NCBI GenBank assembly: GCA_963842125.1
Contig: CAWJFE010000005.1
Span: forward strand, 682,001-746,000
DNA length: 64,000 nucleotides
From: CAWCWK01 sp963842125
GTDB lineage: Bacteria; Pseudomonadota; Alphaproteobacteria; Rhizobiales; CAWCWK01
Direction of reading: 5' to 3'
Shown: positions 1 to 8,375 of the stretch, in pieces
Position numbering within the stretch: position 1 is the stretch's first letter
Layout of the letters: each line of letters begins with the position of its first letter
Notes under the pieces: model-generated
Databases searched by the model: none
Seen by the model: only the letters and a program-made list of their open reading frames with translations
What the model was told of the DNA's origin: nothing
Position numbers and translations under genes: made by a program

Positions 1-2234
1 GCGGCGCGCACGAGCCCCATCGTGGCGGGCAGCGGGTTGATCTTGCCCTCGCCGGGGCACCAGGCCGCGGCGACCATCAGCGGCGAGACGGCGGGTGCGA
101 TGCGTTGGATCTCGTGGCGGCCGATAACGTGGGTTTCGATGCCGACGCTGGCCTCCGCCGCGGCCTTCCTCTCGAGGAAGACGCGCTGCGCCTCGTCCTC
201 TGCGACCATCAGACCGCCCGTGACGCGCATTTCGAAGTCGGCGCCGAGTTCGCGCTCGAGGTCTCGCCAGAGCGAGATGCTCTCGGCCTGCAGAGGCAGC
301 GTTCGAAGTGCGGTCGACCCATCGGCGAAGGCCTTGGCGCCGAAATCCCAGGAGAGGAGCTGCAAATGGAGACTGCCGGCGTTGCCGCCAGACGCCTCGC
401 CATTCAGCCGACCGCGCTCCAAGCAAAGAACGCTCGCGCCGCGCCGCGCCGCATGGAGGGCCGCGCTGACGCCGGTGACGCCGCCGCCGATGACGACAAG
501 GTCGACGCGTGTGATGCCGAGGGGTTCGCGATCGGCTACGCCGGGGCGCGCGGCCGGCAGGCTTTCCCGGTGGCCGCCCCATTCCGGTTTGGCCCGACCG
601 AGCGCTGCGACGGGCACGGGCCGAGCCGGAACCTGCGGTGCGAAGAGCGCTTCCGCCGCGACCGTGTGGCCGCCCGCGTCTAGCATCGCAACGAGCGTGC
701 TCGCACAGCTTCGGCCCTGACAGCGCCCCATGGCGGCGCGGGTCGCGCGCTTGAGCGCGCCGAGATCGGTCGCGCCTTCGTCTAGGGCGCGGGAGAGATC
801 GGCGGCGGTCACGGTCTCGCAGCGGCAGACGATGGTGTCGCCTTGTGGCGGCTCGCGCGGCGGGGCAGCGTAGGCACGCCAAAGGGCGGTCTGGAAGCGC
901 CGCGCGCCGGCACCCTCGGCCAAGGCGGAGGGACCGGTTGCCGAGGAGGCGTTCGAAGGGGCGAGATAGCGCAGGACGGCAGCGCCAGCGATCCGTCCTT
1001 GCGCCGCCGCGAGCTGAGCACCACCGAGACCGCCCGCATCGCCGGCGATCCAGAGGCCCGGGGCGGTCGTCGCGCCCTCGTCGTCTCGTACGGTCCCGAT
1101 AGCGCCGTCCGCGCCGCGCGTGACCGTACAGCCGAGCATGCGCGCGACCTCCATCTGCGGCTGGAAGCCGTCGCCGGCGCAGACGGTGTCGATGGCGAAC
1201 CGGCGCTCGCGGCCTTGTCCGTCGCGTATGATTGCGGCCTCCACCCCGTCCGTGCCCTCCACGCGCGCAAGCTCCCAGCCATGCAGCACGGGAACGCCCG
1301 CACGGGCGAGCCTCGCACGGTAGGCGAGGCCGAGGCGGCCAAGGGCGGGGTCGGCCATCGCGGCCCGCAGGAGGCCGAACGGGCGGAAGGGCGCGCGCTC
1401 GGCCACGGCGACGACATCGGCGCCGAGATCGAGAAGCTCGACGGCCAATTGAAGTCCGAGCGGGCCGTGCCCGGCAATGAGAATGCGTCGGCCCGGTACG
1501 ACGCCATAGCGGCGGGCGATAGTCTGGCCGGCACCGATCGTCATGGCGCCCGGCAGCGTCCAGCCCGGTACGACCGCCGGTCGCTCGACGGCGCCGGTCG
1601 CCATGATGACGGCGCGAGCCTGGAAGACCGTCTGACGGTCGCCTCCGACCGAGCGAAGCGCGAACCGGTCGTCCTCCCGGCGCGCGAACCACACGGTCTC
1701 CCCGCTTCGAAGGACGGCGCCGCTCGCACCGAAGGCCTTGCGCAACGCGTCGCCTGCCCGGTGTTGGGCGTCGAGCGCGCGCTCGCCCCGAAAGCCGGCG
1801 CTGCGGGGTTTGAAGTACTGCCCGCCGGCGGCCGAGCGCTCATCGAGAACTATGGTCGAGAGACCGGCCGATGCGGCGACGCAGGCTGCCGACAGTCCGG
1901 CTGGTCCGGCTCCGAGAATGGCGAGATCGCACACGGTCGTCTCGGGCTCGGCCGCGTTGGTGATCGCGCTCGAGGGGAGGGCGGTCCCGTCGGCCTGTGA
2001 CGCGACGGTGAGGCCCTCCGTCGCCTCGACGAGGCAGGCGCGCTGCGAGAGGCGGCCGTCTACGGTGACGAGGCAATCGTAGCAAGCGCCCATGCCGCAA
2101 TGGACGCCGCGCGGGGTGCCGCTGCGCCGTCGGCCGAGCGTGCGCACGCCCGCCGCACCAAGGGCAGCGGCGATGCTGTCGCCCTCGCGCGCCTGGATGG
2201 GCGCGCCGTCGAAGGTGAAGGAGATGTCGGACAC
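1..2234 (-). CDS. Fused Fe-S/FAD oxidoreductase, HcnABC/opine-oxidase type (partial, C-terminus missing)
   Basis: This long minus-strand reading frame opens at GTG 2234, 2 bases after the stop of the next upstream gene, and runs without a stop off the left edge, giving at least 744 residues. Reading the translation I find four modules in one chain. The first is an N-terminal [2Fe-2S] domain (CGMGACYDC, then a Cys after LSQRA). The second is an NAD(P)/FAD disulfide-reductase-like domain (GAGPAG near residue 105, with ATGAVERP and a GDAGG FAD motif). The third is a BFD-like [2Fe-2S] domain (CRCE with GRCQGRSC). The fourth is the start of a DAO-type FAD amine oxidase (VVIGGGVTGVSAA). In HcnABC, opine oxidases and D-hydroxyproline dehydrogenase these parts are separate subunits. 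The likely reaction is oxidation of an imino or secondary amino acid, with electrons passed on through the Fe-S centres. The substrate is not known. It is the last visible gene of the operon that starts at 8112. Confidence 0.85.
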   Translation of the reverse strand, partial: MSDISFTFDGAPIQAREGDSIAAALGAAGVRTLGRRRSGTPRGVHCGMGACYDCLVTVDGRLSQRACLVEATEGLTVASQADGTALPSSAITNAAEPETTVCDLAILGAGPAGLSAACVAASAGLSTIVLDERSAAGGQYFKPRSAGFRGERALDAQHRAGDALRKAFGASGAVLRSGETVWFARREDDRFALRSVGGDRQTVFQARAVIMATGAVERPAVVPGWTLPGAMTIGAGQTIARRYGVVPGRRILIAGHGPLGLQLAVELLDLGADVVAVAERAPFRPFGLLRAAMADPALGRLGLAYRARLARAGVPVLHGWELARVEGTDGVEAAIIRDGQGRERRFAIDTVCAGDGFQPQMEVARMLGCTVTRGADGAIGTVRDDEGATTAPGLWIAGDAGGLGGAQLAAAQGRIAGAAVLRYLAPSNASSATGPSALAEGAGARRFQTALWRAYAAPPREPPQGDTIVCRCETVTAADLSRALDEGATDLGALKRATRAAMGRCQGRSCASTLVAMLDAGGHTVAAEALFAPQVPARPVPVAALGRAKPEWGGHRESLPAARPGVADREPLGITRVDLVVIGGGVTGVSAALHAARRGASVLCLERGRLNGEASGGNAGSLHLQLLSWDFGAKAFADGSTALRTLPLQAESISLWRDLERELGADFEMRVTGGLMVAEDEAQRVFLERKAAAEASVGIETHVIGRHEIQRIAPAVSPLMVAAAWCPGEGKINPLPATMGLVRA

Positions 2235-2236
2235 GG

Positions 2237-3133
2237 TCAGGCGGCGTGCGCTCGGGCCAGACCCATGCCGTCGAGGATCGCGGCGACCTCGGCGACCTCG
2301 GCGGCCGGCAAAGGTAGCCTCGGCGCGCGGGGGTCGCCGACGTCGCGGCCCATCAGATTGAGCGCCGCCTTGCTTGCCGAGACATAGCGATGTCCGCCGA
2401 CGAGGCGGATGATCGGCAGGATGTCGGCGTAGAGCGCGCGCGCTGCCGCGTGGTCGCCCTCGTCGGCGGTCAGCGTGAAGAGGCGGGCGAAGGCGGCCGG
2501 CATCACGTTGGAGCCGACGGCGACCCAGCCCTCGGCCCCGTTGCAGAACGATTCGTAGCCCATGATGCCGCCGAAGACCGTCATGCGCCCGCCGCTGAGA
2601 TCGAGAATGTCGCGTACCCGCGTGACGTCCATCGTCGATTCCTTGACGTAGTCGACGCCGTCGATCTCGCTGAGGCGCGCGATGATGGGTGGGGTAAGAT
2701 CGACATTGGCGGTGGCGGGGTTGTTGTAGAGCATGATCGGTATGCGGATCGCGGCGGCGATGCGCTCGTAATGCCGGATCAGCTCGGGGGTGGTCGGTGT
2801 CGAATAGAAAGGCGGGATGATCATCACCCCGTCGGCACCGATGTCCTGTGCCATCAACGCGGAGTCGATCGCGTCCTCGGTGCGCTCGGCGCCGGCGCCG
2901 ACGAGGACGGGCACGCGCCCGGCGGCGGCCTTCACGGTGCACTCTGCGACAGCGCGGCGCTCGGCTTGCGTGAGCGATAGGAACTCGCCGGTGGAGCCGA
3001 GTGGGATGAGGCCGTGAATGCCCTCGCGCACCTGCCAGTCGGTAAAGTGGGCCTGCGCCCCGAGATCGAGACCGCCCGATGCGTCGAAGGCCGTGATCAT
3101 GACGGTATAGGTGCCGCGAAAGCCGGCCATCAT
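2237..3133 (-). CDS. DHDPS/NAL-family lyase or deaminase
   Basis: A 298-residue class I aldolase-type TIM barrel. The Schiff-base lysine is K164 (YVKEST), the partner tyrosine is Y136 (LYNNP) and the carboxylate-binding loop reads GSTGE near residues 46-50. Family members include dihydrodipicolinate synthase, N-acetylneuraminate lyase, 2-keto-3-deoxy-sugar-acid aldolases and 1-pyrroline-4-hydroxy-2-carboxylate deaminase. The neighbouring HcnABC-like oxidase makes the last a reasonable candidate, because D-hydroxyproline pathways pair the two, but that is inference. A biosynthetic dapA role is unlikely in this transporter-linked operon. Either of two adjacent ATGs (3133 or 3130) could be the start. 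It lies 13 bases after the phosphotriesterase-like gene. Confidence 0.88.
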   Translation of the reverse strand: MMAGFRGTYTVMITAFDASGGLDLGAQAHFTDWQVREGIHGLIPLGSTGEFLSLTQAERRAVAECTVKAAAGRVPVLVGAGAERTEDAIDSALMAQDIGADGVMIIPPFYSTPTTPELIRHYERIAAAIRIPIMLYNNPATANVDLTPPIIARLSEIDGVDYVKESTMDVTRVRDILDLSGGRMTVFGGIMGYESFCNGAEGWVAVGSNVMPAAFARLFTLTADEGDHAAARALYADILPIIRLVGGHRYVSASKAALNLMGRDVGDPRAPRLPLPAAEVAEVAAILDGMGLARAHAA

Positions 3134-3146
3134 GTCGTCTCCAGGG

Positions 3147-4166
3147 TCACGTCGGCTCCAGAGTGAGGAGGCGAAGGGGGGTGCGGCGCGTCAGGTTGTC
3201 GATGAGATCGGCGGTGAAGCCGAGGCGGCGCATGAGCGCGGTCACGTTGCGCAGGATGTGGCCATAGCCATGCCCGCCCCAGGTGCGCAGGCGCGTTCGG
3301 GTACAGATGTCGTGGCTGATCGCGATACGCGCACCCCAGCCGTGCTCGGCCAGATCGCGGATAAGGCGCAAGCGGCCGAGATCGGTTGGCAACTCGGTCT
3401 CGCCCATCCAGTAGTGCGACTGCTCGATGCCGAAGAAGTCCCACTCGACGCAAGCGCCGCGCTCGAGTAGTCGCGAGATGCCGCGCCCGTCCGGGTGGGT
3501 TCGGTCCATGTGGCAGAGGATGGTGCGTGAGAGATCGCCGCCGGCGTCTTCCATTACGTCGAGGATCTGTACGCAGGCGTCTTCATGCCGGCCCGGATGA
3601 ACGCTGACGGCCGCGCCGGTCTGCCGCTGCGCCCGCGCGGCCGCCACCAGGGCGCGCCGCTCCACCGGTTCGAGCGGCCACGAGCATCCGATTTCGCCGA
3701 TGACGCCGGCACGGATATCCGTGCCGTCGAGCCCGGTCTCGATCTCGGAGGCGAAGCGTACGGCGAGCGCGGCTTCGTCAAGCGCGACTAACGCCGGGTG
3801 CAGGAAGGGCGCCGTATAGGTGCCGGCGGCCGCGACGACGTGGACGCCGCTGGCGCGGGACGCGCGCGCCAGCCCTTGCGCATCGCGCGCCAGGCCCGCC
3901 ACCGACTGATCGACGATGAGCGAGCCGCCGTCGGTTGCGTAAAGAGCCAGCTCGCGCGCGGCGATGCCGACATCGCGCTGGTGCGCGTTGGCCGGCGCCT
4001 CGTTGGAGCGGTAATCGGTCTGCCAGCGGTCTTCCATCCCGATCTTCGCATCGCGATCGCCGCTGGCGCCGGGCGGCACGATGTCGAAGAGGACGTGCTC
4101 GTGCAGCAGGGCCGGGCCGATGTCGCCGGCCTCCACGTCTCCCAGCACGGTCCGCACCACGCCCAC
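3147..4166 (-). CDS. Phosphotriesterase-related metal-dependent hydrolase
   Basis: A 339-residue amidohydrolase-superfamily barrel starting at GTG 4166. Metal-binding residues are visible: the H22-x-H24 pair (LHEHV), E158 (GEIG) at the bridging position, H190 (VHPG), H219 (CHMD) and D286 (SHDIC). True phosphotriesterases use a carboxylated lysine as the bridging ligand. A glutamate there is typical of the PHP (phosphotriesterase homology protein) branch, whose substrates are mostly unknown and include lactones and small amides. It sits 1 base after the ABC ATPase stop, so it is very likely cotranscribed and acts on an imported compound in the cytoplasm. Confidence 0.85.
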   Translation of the reverse strand: MGVVRTVLGDVEAGDIGPALLHEHVLFDIVPPGASGDRDAKIGMEDRWQTDYRSNEAPANAHQRDVGIAARELALYATDGGSLIVDQSVAGLARDAQGLARASRASGVHVVAAAGTYTAPFLHPALVALDEAALAVRFASEIETGLDGTDIRAGVIGEIGCSWPLEPVERRALVAAARAQRQTGAAVSVHPGRHEDACVQILDVMEDAGGDLSRTILCHMDRTHPDGRGISRLLERGACVEWDFFGIEQSHYWMGETELPTDLGRLRLIRDLAEHGWGARIAISHDICTRTRLRTWGGHGYGHILRNVTALMRRLGFTADLIDNLTRRTPLRLLTLEPT

Positions 4167-4167
4167 G

Positions 4168-5019
4168 CTAGTGCTGCAGGATCTTGGAGAGGAAGGCGCG
4201 GGTGTGCTCGCTCTTGGGCGCGGTGAAGAAGGTCTCGGGCGGCGCCTCCTCGACGATCATGCCGTCATGCATGAGGAGCACCCGGTCGGCGGCGGCGCGC
4301 GCGAAACCCATTTCGTGCGTGACGACGATCATCGTCATGCCCTGATGCGAGAGATCGACCATCACGTCGAGGACTTCGGAGATCATTTCAGGATCGAGCG
4401 CCGATGTCGGCTCGTCGAAGAGGAGGACCTGCGGCTTCATCGCCAAGGCACGGGCGATGGCGACGCGCTGCTGCTGGCCGCCCGAGAGTTGGCGCGGGTA
4501 GGCGTTGGCCTTCTCCGGCAGGCCGACGCGCGTAAGAAGCGCCATCGCCTCCTCGACGGCCTCGGCGCGGGGAACCTTCTTGATGCGGATCGGCGCTACG
4601 GTGATGTTGTCGAGTACCGAGATGTGGGGGAAGAGGTTGAAGTTCTGAAAGACGACGCCGAGTTCCCTACGCTGGCGGGCCACTTCGGCGTCTTTCAACG
4701 AGACCGTGCGCCCGCCCCGTTCGCGATAGCCCATCCGGTTGCCGCAGGCGGTGATGCGGCCGCCCTCGATCGTCTCCAGATGATCGATGCAGCGCAAGAG
4801 AGTCGACTTGCCGCTGCCCGACCGGCCCGCCACCACGACGACCTCGCTCTGGCGGACGGTCAGCGACACGCCCTTGAGGACCTCCGTGCCGTGAAACGAC
4901 TTTCGCACCTCGTCGATGATGACGATGGGCTCGCCAAGTGTCTTCGCGGGCCGCACCGGACGGGCGGCGGCGGTCTCTATCGGGGCTCCGGGCACGCCCG
5001 GAAGTAGAGTCTCGGACAT
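4168..5019 (-). CDS. Polar amino acid ABC transporter, ATP-binding protein
   Basis: A 283-residue GlnQ/HisP-type ATPase. Walker A is GRSGSGKS at residues 65-72. The Q-loop region reads VVFQNFNLFPH, the signature is LSGGQQQR and Walker B is LLFDEPTSALDP, followed by the switch His in VVTHEMGFA. All catalytic elements are present. The N-terminus has an extra stretch of about 30 residues before the domain begins. It follows the permease gene by 3 bases and powers the importer formed with the permease at 5023-5763 and the binding protein at 5872-6732. Confidence 0.93.
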   Translation of the reverse strand: MSETLLPGVPGAPIETAAARPVRPAKTLGEPIVIIDEVRKSFHGTEVLKGVSLTVRQSEVVVVAGRSGSGKSTLLRCIDHLETIEGGRITACGNRMGYRERGGRTVSLKDAEVARQRRELGVVFQNFNLFPHISVLDNITVAPIRIKKVPRAEAVEEAMALLTRVGLPEKANAYPRQLSGGQQQRVAIARALAMKPQVLLFDEPTSALDPEMISEVLDVMVDLSHQGMTMIVVTHEMGFARAAADRVLLMHDGMIVEEAPPETFFTAPKSEHTRAFLSKILQH

Positions 5020-5022
5020 CGT

Positions 5023-5763
5023 TCAGGCCCCCGTCGCGCCGGCCGCGCGGACGGCTTTGGCAAGTTCCTTCTCGCCCTCCGGCGCGACGGCGGCGGCGGG
5101 GCCGAAGGGTTTCTCGTAGTGGTTCTCGATGACCATCTGAATACGATGCCAGATCGAGACCAGGACGAGATACCAGAAGGCGGCGACCAGATAGACCTCG
5201 AGGATGCGGAACTCGATCTGGGCCAGCATCTGCGCGTTGCGCATCAGCTCCTCCATCGAGATGACGGAGGCGAGCGAGGTGGTCTTGAGCATGCCGTTGA
5301 ACTGGTTGCCGAGGGGCGGGATGATGGTGCGCGTCGCCTGTGGCAGGATGACGATCCACATCCGCTCGCGCCACGTCATGCCAAGCGCGCGGCCGGCGTC
5401 GTCCTGACCTTTGTCGACCGACATGATGCCAGCCCGGATGATCTCGGCGAGGTATGCGCCCTCATTGAGCGCTAGGCCGAGGATCGCGGCCTCGACGACG
5501 TTGAGCCGGATGCCGAGCTGAGGCAGGCCCGTGTAGATGATGACGAGCTGGATGAGGATCGGCGTGCCGCGAAAGAGCCAGATGTAGAACTCGGCCGCCC
5601 AGCGCATGGCGCGGTTGCCGTACATCTTCGTCAGGGCGGCGAGAATGCCGAGAGCGAGGCCGATCGCCATCGAGACGACGCTGAGCCAGACCGTCGTCCA
5701 GGCGCCCTGCAGCATCAGACCGTTGGTCAGATACTCGAAGAAATAGGCCCAGCTCCAGTTCAC
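5023..5763 (-). CDS. Polar amino acid ABC transporter, permease
   Basis: A 246-residue HisM/GlnP-type inner-membrane permease starting at GTG 5763. Several hydrophobic segments surround the conserved FRGTPILIQL stretch near residue 64, and the EAA loop (EIIRAGIMSVDKGQ then AGRALG) is typical of the amino-acid branch. It is a single permease gene, so it probably works as a homodimer. The C-terminus carries an Ala/Glu-rich tail of about 30 residues that is not needed for transport. A 108-base gap separates it from the binding-protein gene, as is common where mRNA levels differ. Confidence 0.92.
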   Translation of the reverse strand: MNWSWAYFFEYLTNGLMLQGAWTTVWLSVVSMAIGLALGILAALTKMYGNRAMRWAAEFYIWLFRGTPILIQLVIIYTGLPQLGIRLNVVEAAILGLALNEGAYLAEIIRAGIMSVDKGQDDAGRALGMTWRERMWIVILPQATRTIIPPLGNQFNGMLKTTSLASVISMEELMRNAQMLAQIEFRILEVYLVAAFWYLVLVSIWHRIQMVIENHYEKPFGPAAAVAPEGEKELAKAVRAAGATGA

Positions 5764-5871
5764 GGCCGTGCTCCTCGCCCTCTGGCGCGGACCTTGAGGC
5801 GGTCGCGCGTCCCCGGCAGTTGAGTGATGGGCGCGGCCGCCGCCTGGCGACCGCGCGATTGCAAGAGGAGG

Positions 5872-6732
5872 TCAGCCCTCGGGCGCGTGGAAGACTTCGA
5901 ACGCGCCGCTATACTGGTCCCAGAGGTCGATCTGGGTAGCGCCGTAGGACTCCATCATCTCCTGGTAGGTGCCATCGGCCTTCATGTCCTCCAGCACCTG
6001 GGCGACGGCGTTGGCCAAGCCCTCATTGCCCGCGTCGAAGCCGAAGGAGGACGGCAGACCGGGGTTGAGCGCGCTCGCGCCGACCGAGAACTGACCGCGC
6101 TCGGCATAGTAGGCAGCCGTCGCGTCCGGTCCGAAGACCGCCTTGACTTGACCGGCGCCCAGCGCCGCGAAGGCCTCGGCGAAGGAGTTGAAGGCCTGGA
6201 TGTTCATCGGGGCGAGGCCCTTGGCGACCTGCTCGTCATTGATCTCGCGGATCAGCTTGTCGGCGAAGCCCGCGATCTCGGTTCCGACGGGTTGCCCGGC
6301 CAGATCGTCGTAGCCGGTGACGCCGAGCGGGTTGTTGGCCTCGACGACGATCGCCAGCGCATTCACCACATAGGGCACCATGCGCATGATCTTGGAGCGC
6401 TCCTCGGTGTAGTACATGCCCGTATTGACCATGTCCCAGCGCTTGTTGGCGAGGCCGGGGATCTGTACCTCGAAGCCGACGTTCCGGTACTCGGGCTCGA
6501 GGCAGAGGCGGCGGGCGATCTCGTTGCCGAGGTCGGGGTGGAGGCCTTGAAGGTTGCCGCTGGTGTCGATGAACTGGCGTGGCGGGATCGTCGCATTGAT
6601 CGACATGGTGAGCTTGCCCTCCTCGACGAGATCGAGGCCTTCGGGGCAGTCCTGCGCGTAGCTCGCGCCGGTCATCACGGCCATCGTGCCGGCGAAGGCG
6701 GCGAGGAGGGTCAAGGGTCTGGTCGTCGTCAT
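5872..6732 (-). CDS. Polar amino acid ABC transporter, periplasmic binding protein
   Basis: A type 3 solute-binding protein (SBP_bac_3). I take ATG 6732 (MTTTRPLTLL) as the start because a GGGAGAGAG ribosome site lies 5 bases upstream. A longer frame back to 6759 is possible but would put charged residues before the signal peptide. The signal peptide ends near GASYAQ. The mature domain has LTMSINATIPP and HPDLGNEIARRL, then GTEIAGFADKLI. It binds the substrate of the operon in the periplasm. The family covers amino acids, opines and related small zwitterions. Confidence 0.9.
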   Translation of the reverse strand: MTTTRPLTLLAAFAGTMAVMTGASYAQDCPEGLDLVEEGKLTMSINATIPPRQFIDTSGNLQGLHPDLGNEIARRLCLEPEYRNVGFEVQIPGLANKRWDMVNTGMYYTEERSKIMRMVPYVVNALAIVVEANNPLGVTGYDDLAGQPVGTEIAGFADKLIREINDEQVAKGLAPMNIQAFNSFAEAFAALGAGQVKAVFGPDATAAYYAERGQFSVGASALNPGLPSSFGFDAGNEGLANAVAQVLEDMKADGTYQEMMESYGATQIDLWDQYSGAFEVFHAPEG

Positions 6733-6786
6733 CGTTCTCTCTCCCATTGCGCCGGGCACCTCGTGCGCGGCATTCCACTGCGATGT

Positions 6787-8112
6787 TCAGGCCGGGGTGG
6801 CACCGGATCGGTTCGTGTCCGCCGGTCGCCGGCACCAGTCGGCGACGATGGCCGAAGTCACCTCGACCATCCGCACGAAGTCGTCGGCATCCACCCATTC
6901 GTCGTGACGCCCGTTCTGCGACAGGTCCCCGCCAAGGCAGCCAAGCCCCACGCACGGGATGCCGGCCTCGACCGGCGGATTGCGGATATCGCTCGACGTG
7001 TGCATCGGATTGACCTGGGGCTCTCGGCCCGTGATCCGTGAGACGGCGGCCGCGCTGACCGTATAGAGCGGATGGTCGGAGGCGACCTCGGCGCCCGTCA
7101 CGCCCGTCAGCCACACGATCTCGGGCGGGTGCTCGCGCAGCCATACATCCCCGTCGGCCGCCTCCTCGATGGCCGCCTCCACCTCGGCCTGCACCTCGGC
7201 CAGCGTCTCGCCGGGCGGGAAGGAGAGCGCGCCACCCATCTCGCACGTCTCCTCGAGCCGCGAGAGCTTGGTCATGTCGCCGCAGCGAATGGACGCGATG
7301 TGGAGGTTGGTCGCGCGACCGACCTCGGCCTCGATGAGGGGATGGCGGATCCGCGCCGCGCGCCGCTCGGCCAGCGCGTAAAGGGCGGTATGAATGAGGA
7401 CGGCTTTGTCGATCGGGTTGACGGCGAGGTGTGAGAAGGCCGTATGCCCGGGCTCCGTAGTCTCCGGCAATCGGCCGCGAACCGTGATGCGGAATTCGAG
7501 TTGTCCCGAGGCCAGCGCCTTGATCTCGCCCATGCCGAGACCGGACTCGGCCGGATGGAGATAGAGCGCTGCATCGGCGGTCAAGCCCTTGTGAAGGAGG
7601 GCGGCGACGCCGCGCGCATAGCGCTTGCTCGGCGTGCTGGCGAACTGGACGGTCCCGCGCCCTTCCAGCCCGGCGACCTCTTCGAGCGCGAGCACGGCGG
7701 CCGCGCAGCCCGCGAGATCGTCCGCGACGCCCCATCCGTAGTAACGTTCGCCGTCCAATGCGCCGGTGAAGGGATCGCGGCTCCAGGCGGAGACGTCGCC
7801 CGTCGGCTCGCCGTCCGGATGCGCAAAGAGGAGGAGGCTCGCCTGGGCTTCGTCGCCCGGCAGGCGCCCGACGACCGCGCGGCGGTGCTCGGCGTTGCGC
7901 GCATCGTCGCGCGCGAACTCACCGCGAACGGGGACCGCGCCCGGATCGTACTCGACCTCGTCGACCGTGCAGCCGATGGCGCGGAGGCGATCCGCGATTA
8001 CGGTCTGAACCGCCGCCTCGCCATGGCTTTGCGCCGCGACGAGCTCACCAAGGAGGTCGAGTGCAGCGCCCCGCATATCCTTCGCCCGACCAGTCGTCAC
8101 GGCGGCTCCCAT
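6787..8112 (-). CDS. M20-family metallohydrolase with altered active site
   Basis: A 441-residue ArgE/DapE/carboxypeptidase-like protein. I chose ATG 8112; the frame extends to TTG 8139, which would overlap the promoter operator. The first metal histidine and partner (H98, D100 in FAHPD), the bridging aspartate (D131 in GVADD), a C-terminal SSD motif and the last histidine region (RHDEWVD) are present. The expected Glu-Glu pair is not. The matching segment reads STPSKRYARG, with K163-R164 where the catalytic base and a metal ligand should be. Family members deacylate or hydrolyse N-acyl amino acids and dipeptides. As first gene of the operon it probably acts on the imported compound, but catalysis must differ or be lost. 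Confidence 0.8.
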   Translation of the reverse strand: MGAAVTTGRAKDMRGAALDLLGELVAAQSHGEAAVQTVIADRLRAIGCTVDEVEYDPGAVPVRGEFARDDARNAEHRRAVVGRLPGDEAQASLLLFAHPDGEPTGDVSAWSRDPFTGALDGERYYGWGVADDLAGCAAAVLALEEVAGLEGRGTVQFASTPSKRYARGVAALLHKGLTADAALYLHPAESGLGMGEIKALASGQLEFRITVRGRLPETTEPGHTAFSHLAVNPIDKAVLIHTALYALAERRAARIRHPLIEAEVGRATNLHIASIRCGDMTKLSRLEETCEMGGALSFPPGETLAEVQAEVEAAIEEAADGDVWLREHPPEIVWLTGVTGAEVASDHPLYTVSAAAVSRITGREPQVNPMHTSSDIRNPPVEAGIPCVGLGCLGGDLSQNGRHDEWVDADDFVRMVEVTSAIVADWCRRPADTNRSGATPA

Positions 8113-8130
8113 CACGCAAATTGTAGAGAC

Positions 8131-8153
8131 TGAATACAATCTGTATACAATCT
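8131..8153. promoter_or_regulatory. Paired operator candidate for the GntR regulator
   Basis: Two copies of TACAATCT (8135-8142 and 8146-8153) stand 11 bases apart, one helical turn. The centre forms the palindrome TGTATACA (8142-8149). TTGTATACAA-like boxes are common binding sites of GntR/FCD regulators. The site lies 19 bases upstream of the M20 gene start and upstream of the divergent gntR gene, so it could control both. Basis: direct repeat and palindrome seen in the sequence; regulator assignment inferred from position. Confidence 0.6.
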
Positions 8154-8375
8154 TGCGTCAAGCGTCATTTCTCGCCACGCTGGCGTGCAGTTGAGCAGGA
8201 GCGGCTGAACACGGCGGAATTGCTTGAGGTTCTGGGTCAGAACAAACCGTTCTGCGGCCGTTTCCGGCTTCATCGCCAAAGGCGGCGTTCATGCCCGCTT
8301 GTCCGGCGGGGCGCGGTGTGCAAGGGCAGGTCTGAGTTACGACACAGGTTCTACATTCAGGAAACGCGGCCGGTG

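Noticed and set aside
2237..3133. Calling this gene dapA (lysine biosynthesis)
   Set aside because: It is one of two DHDPS-family paralogues in transport-linked catabolic operons, and the family covers many reactions. A biosynthetic name is not supported.
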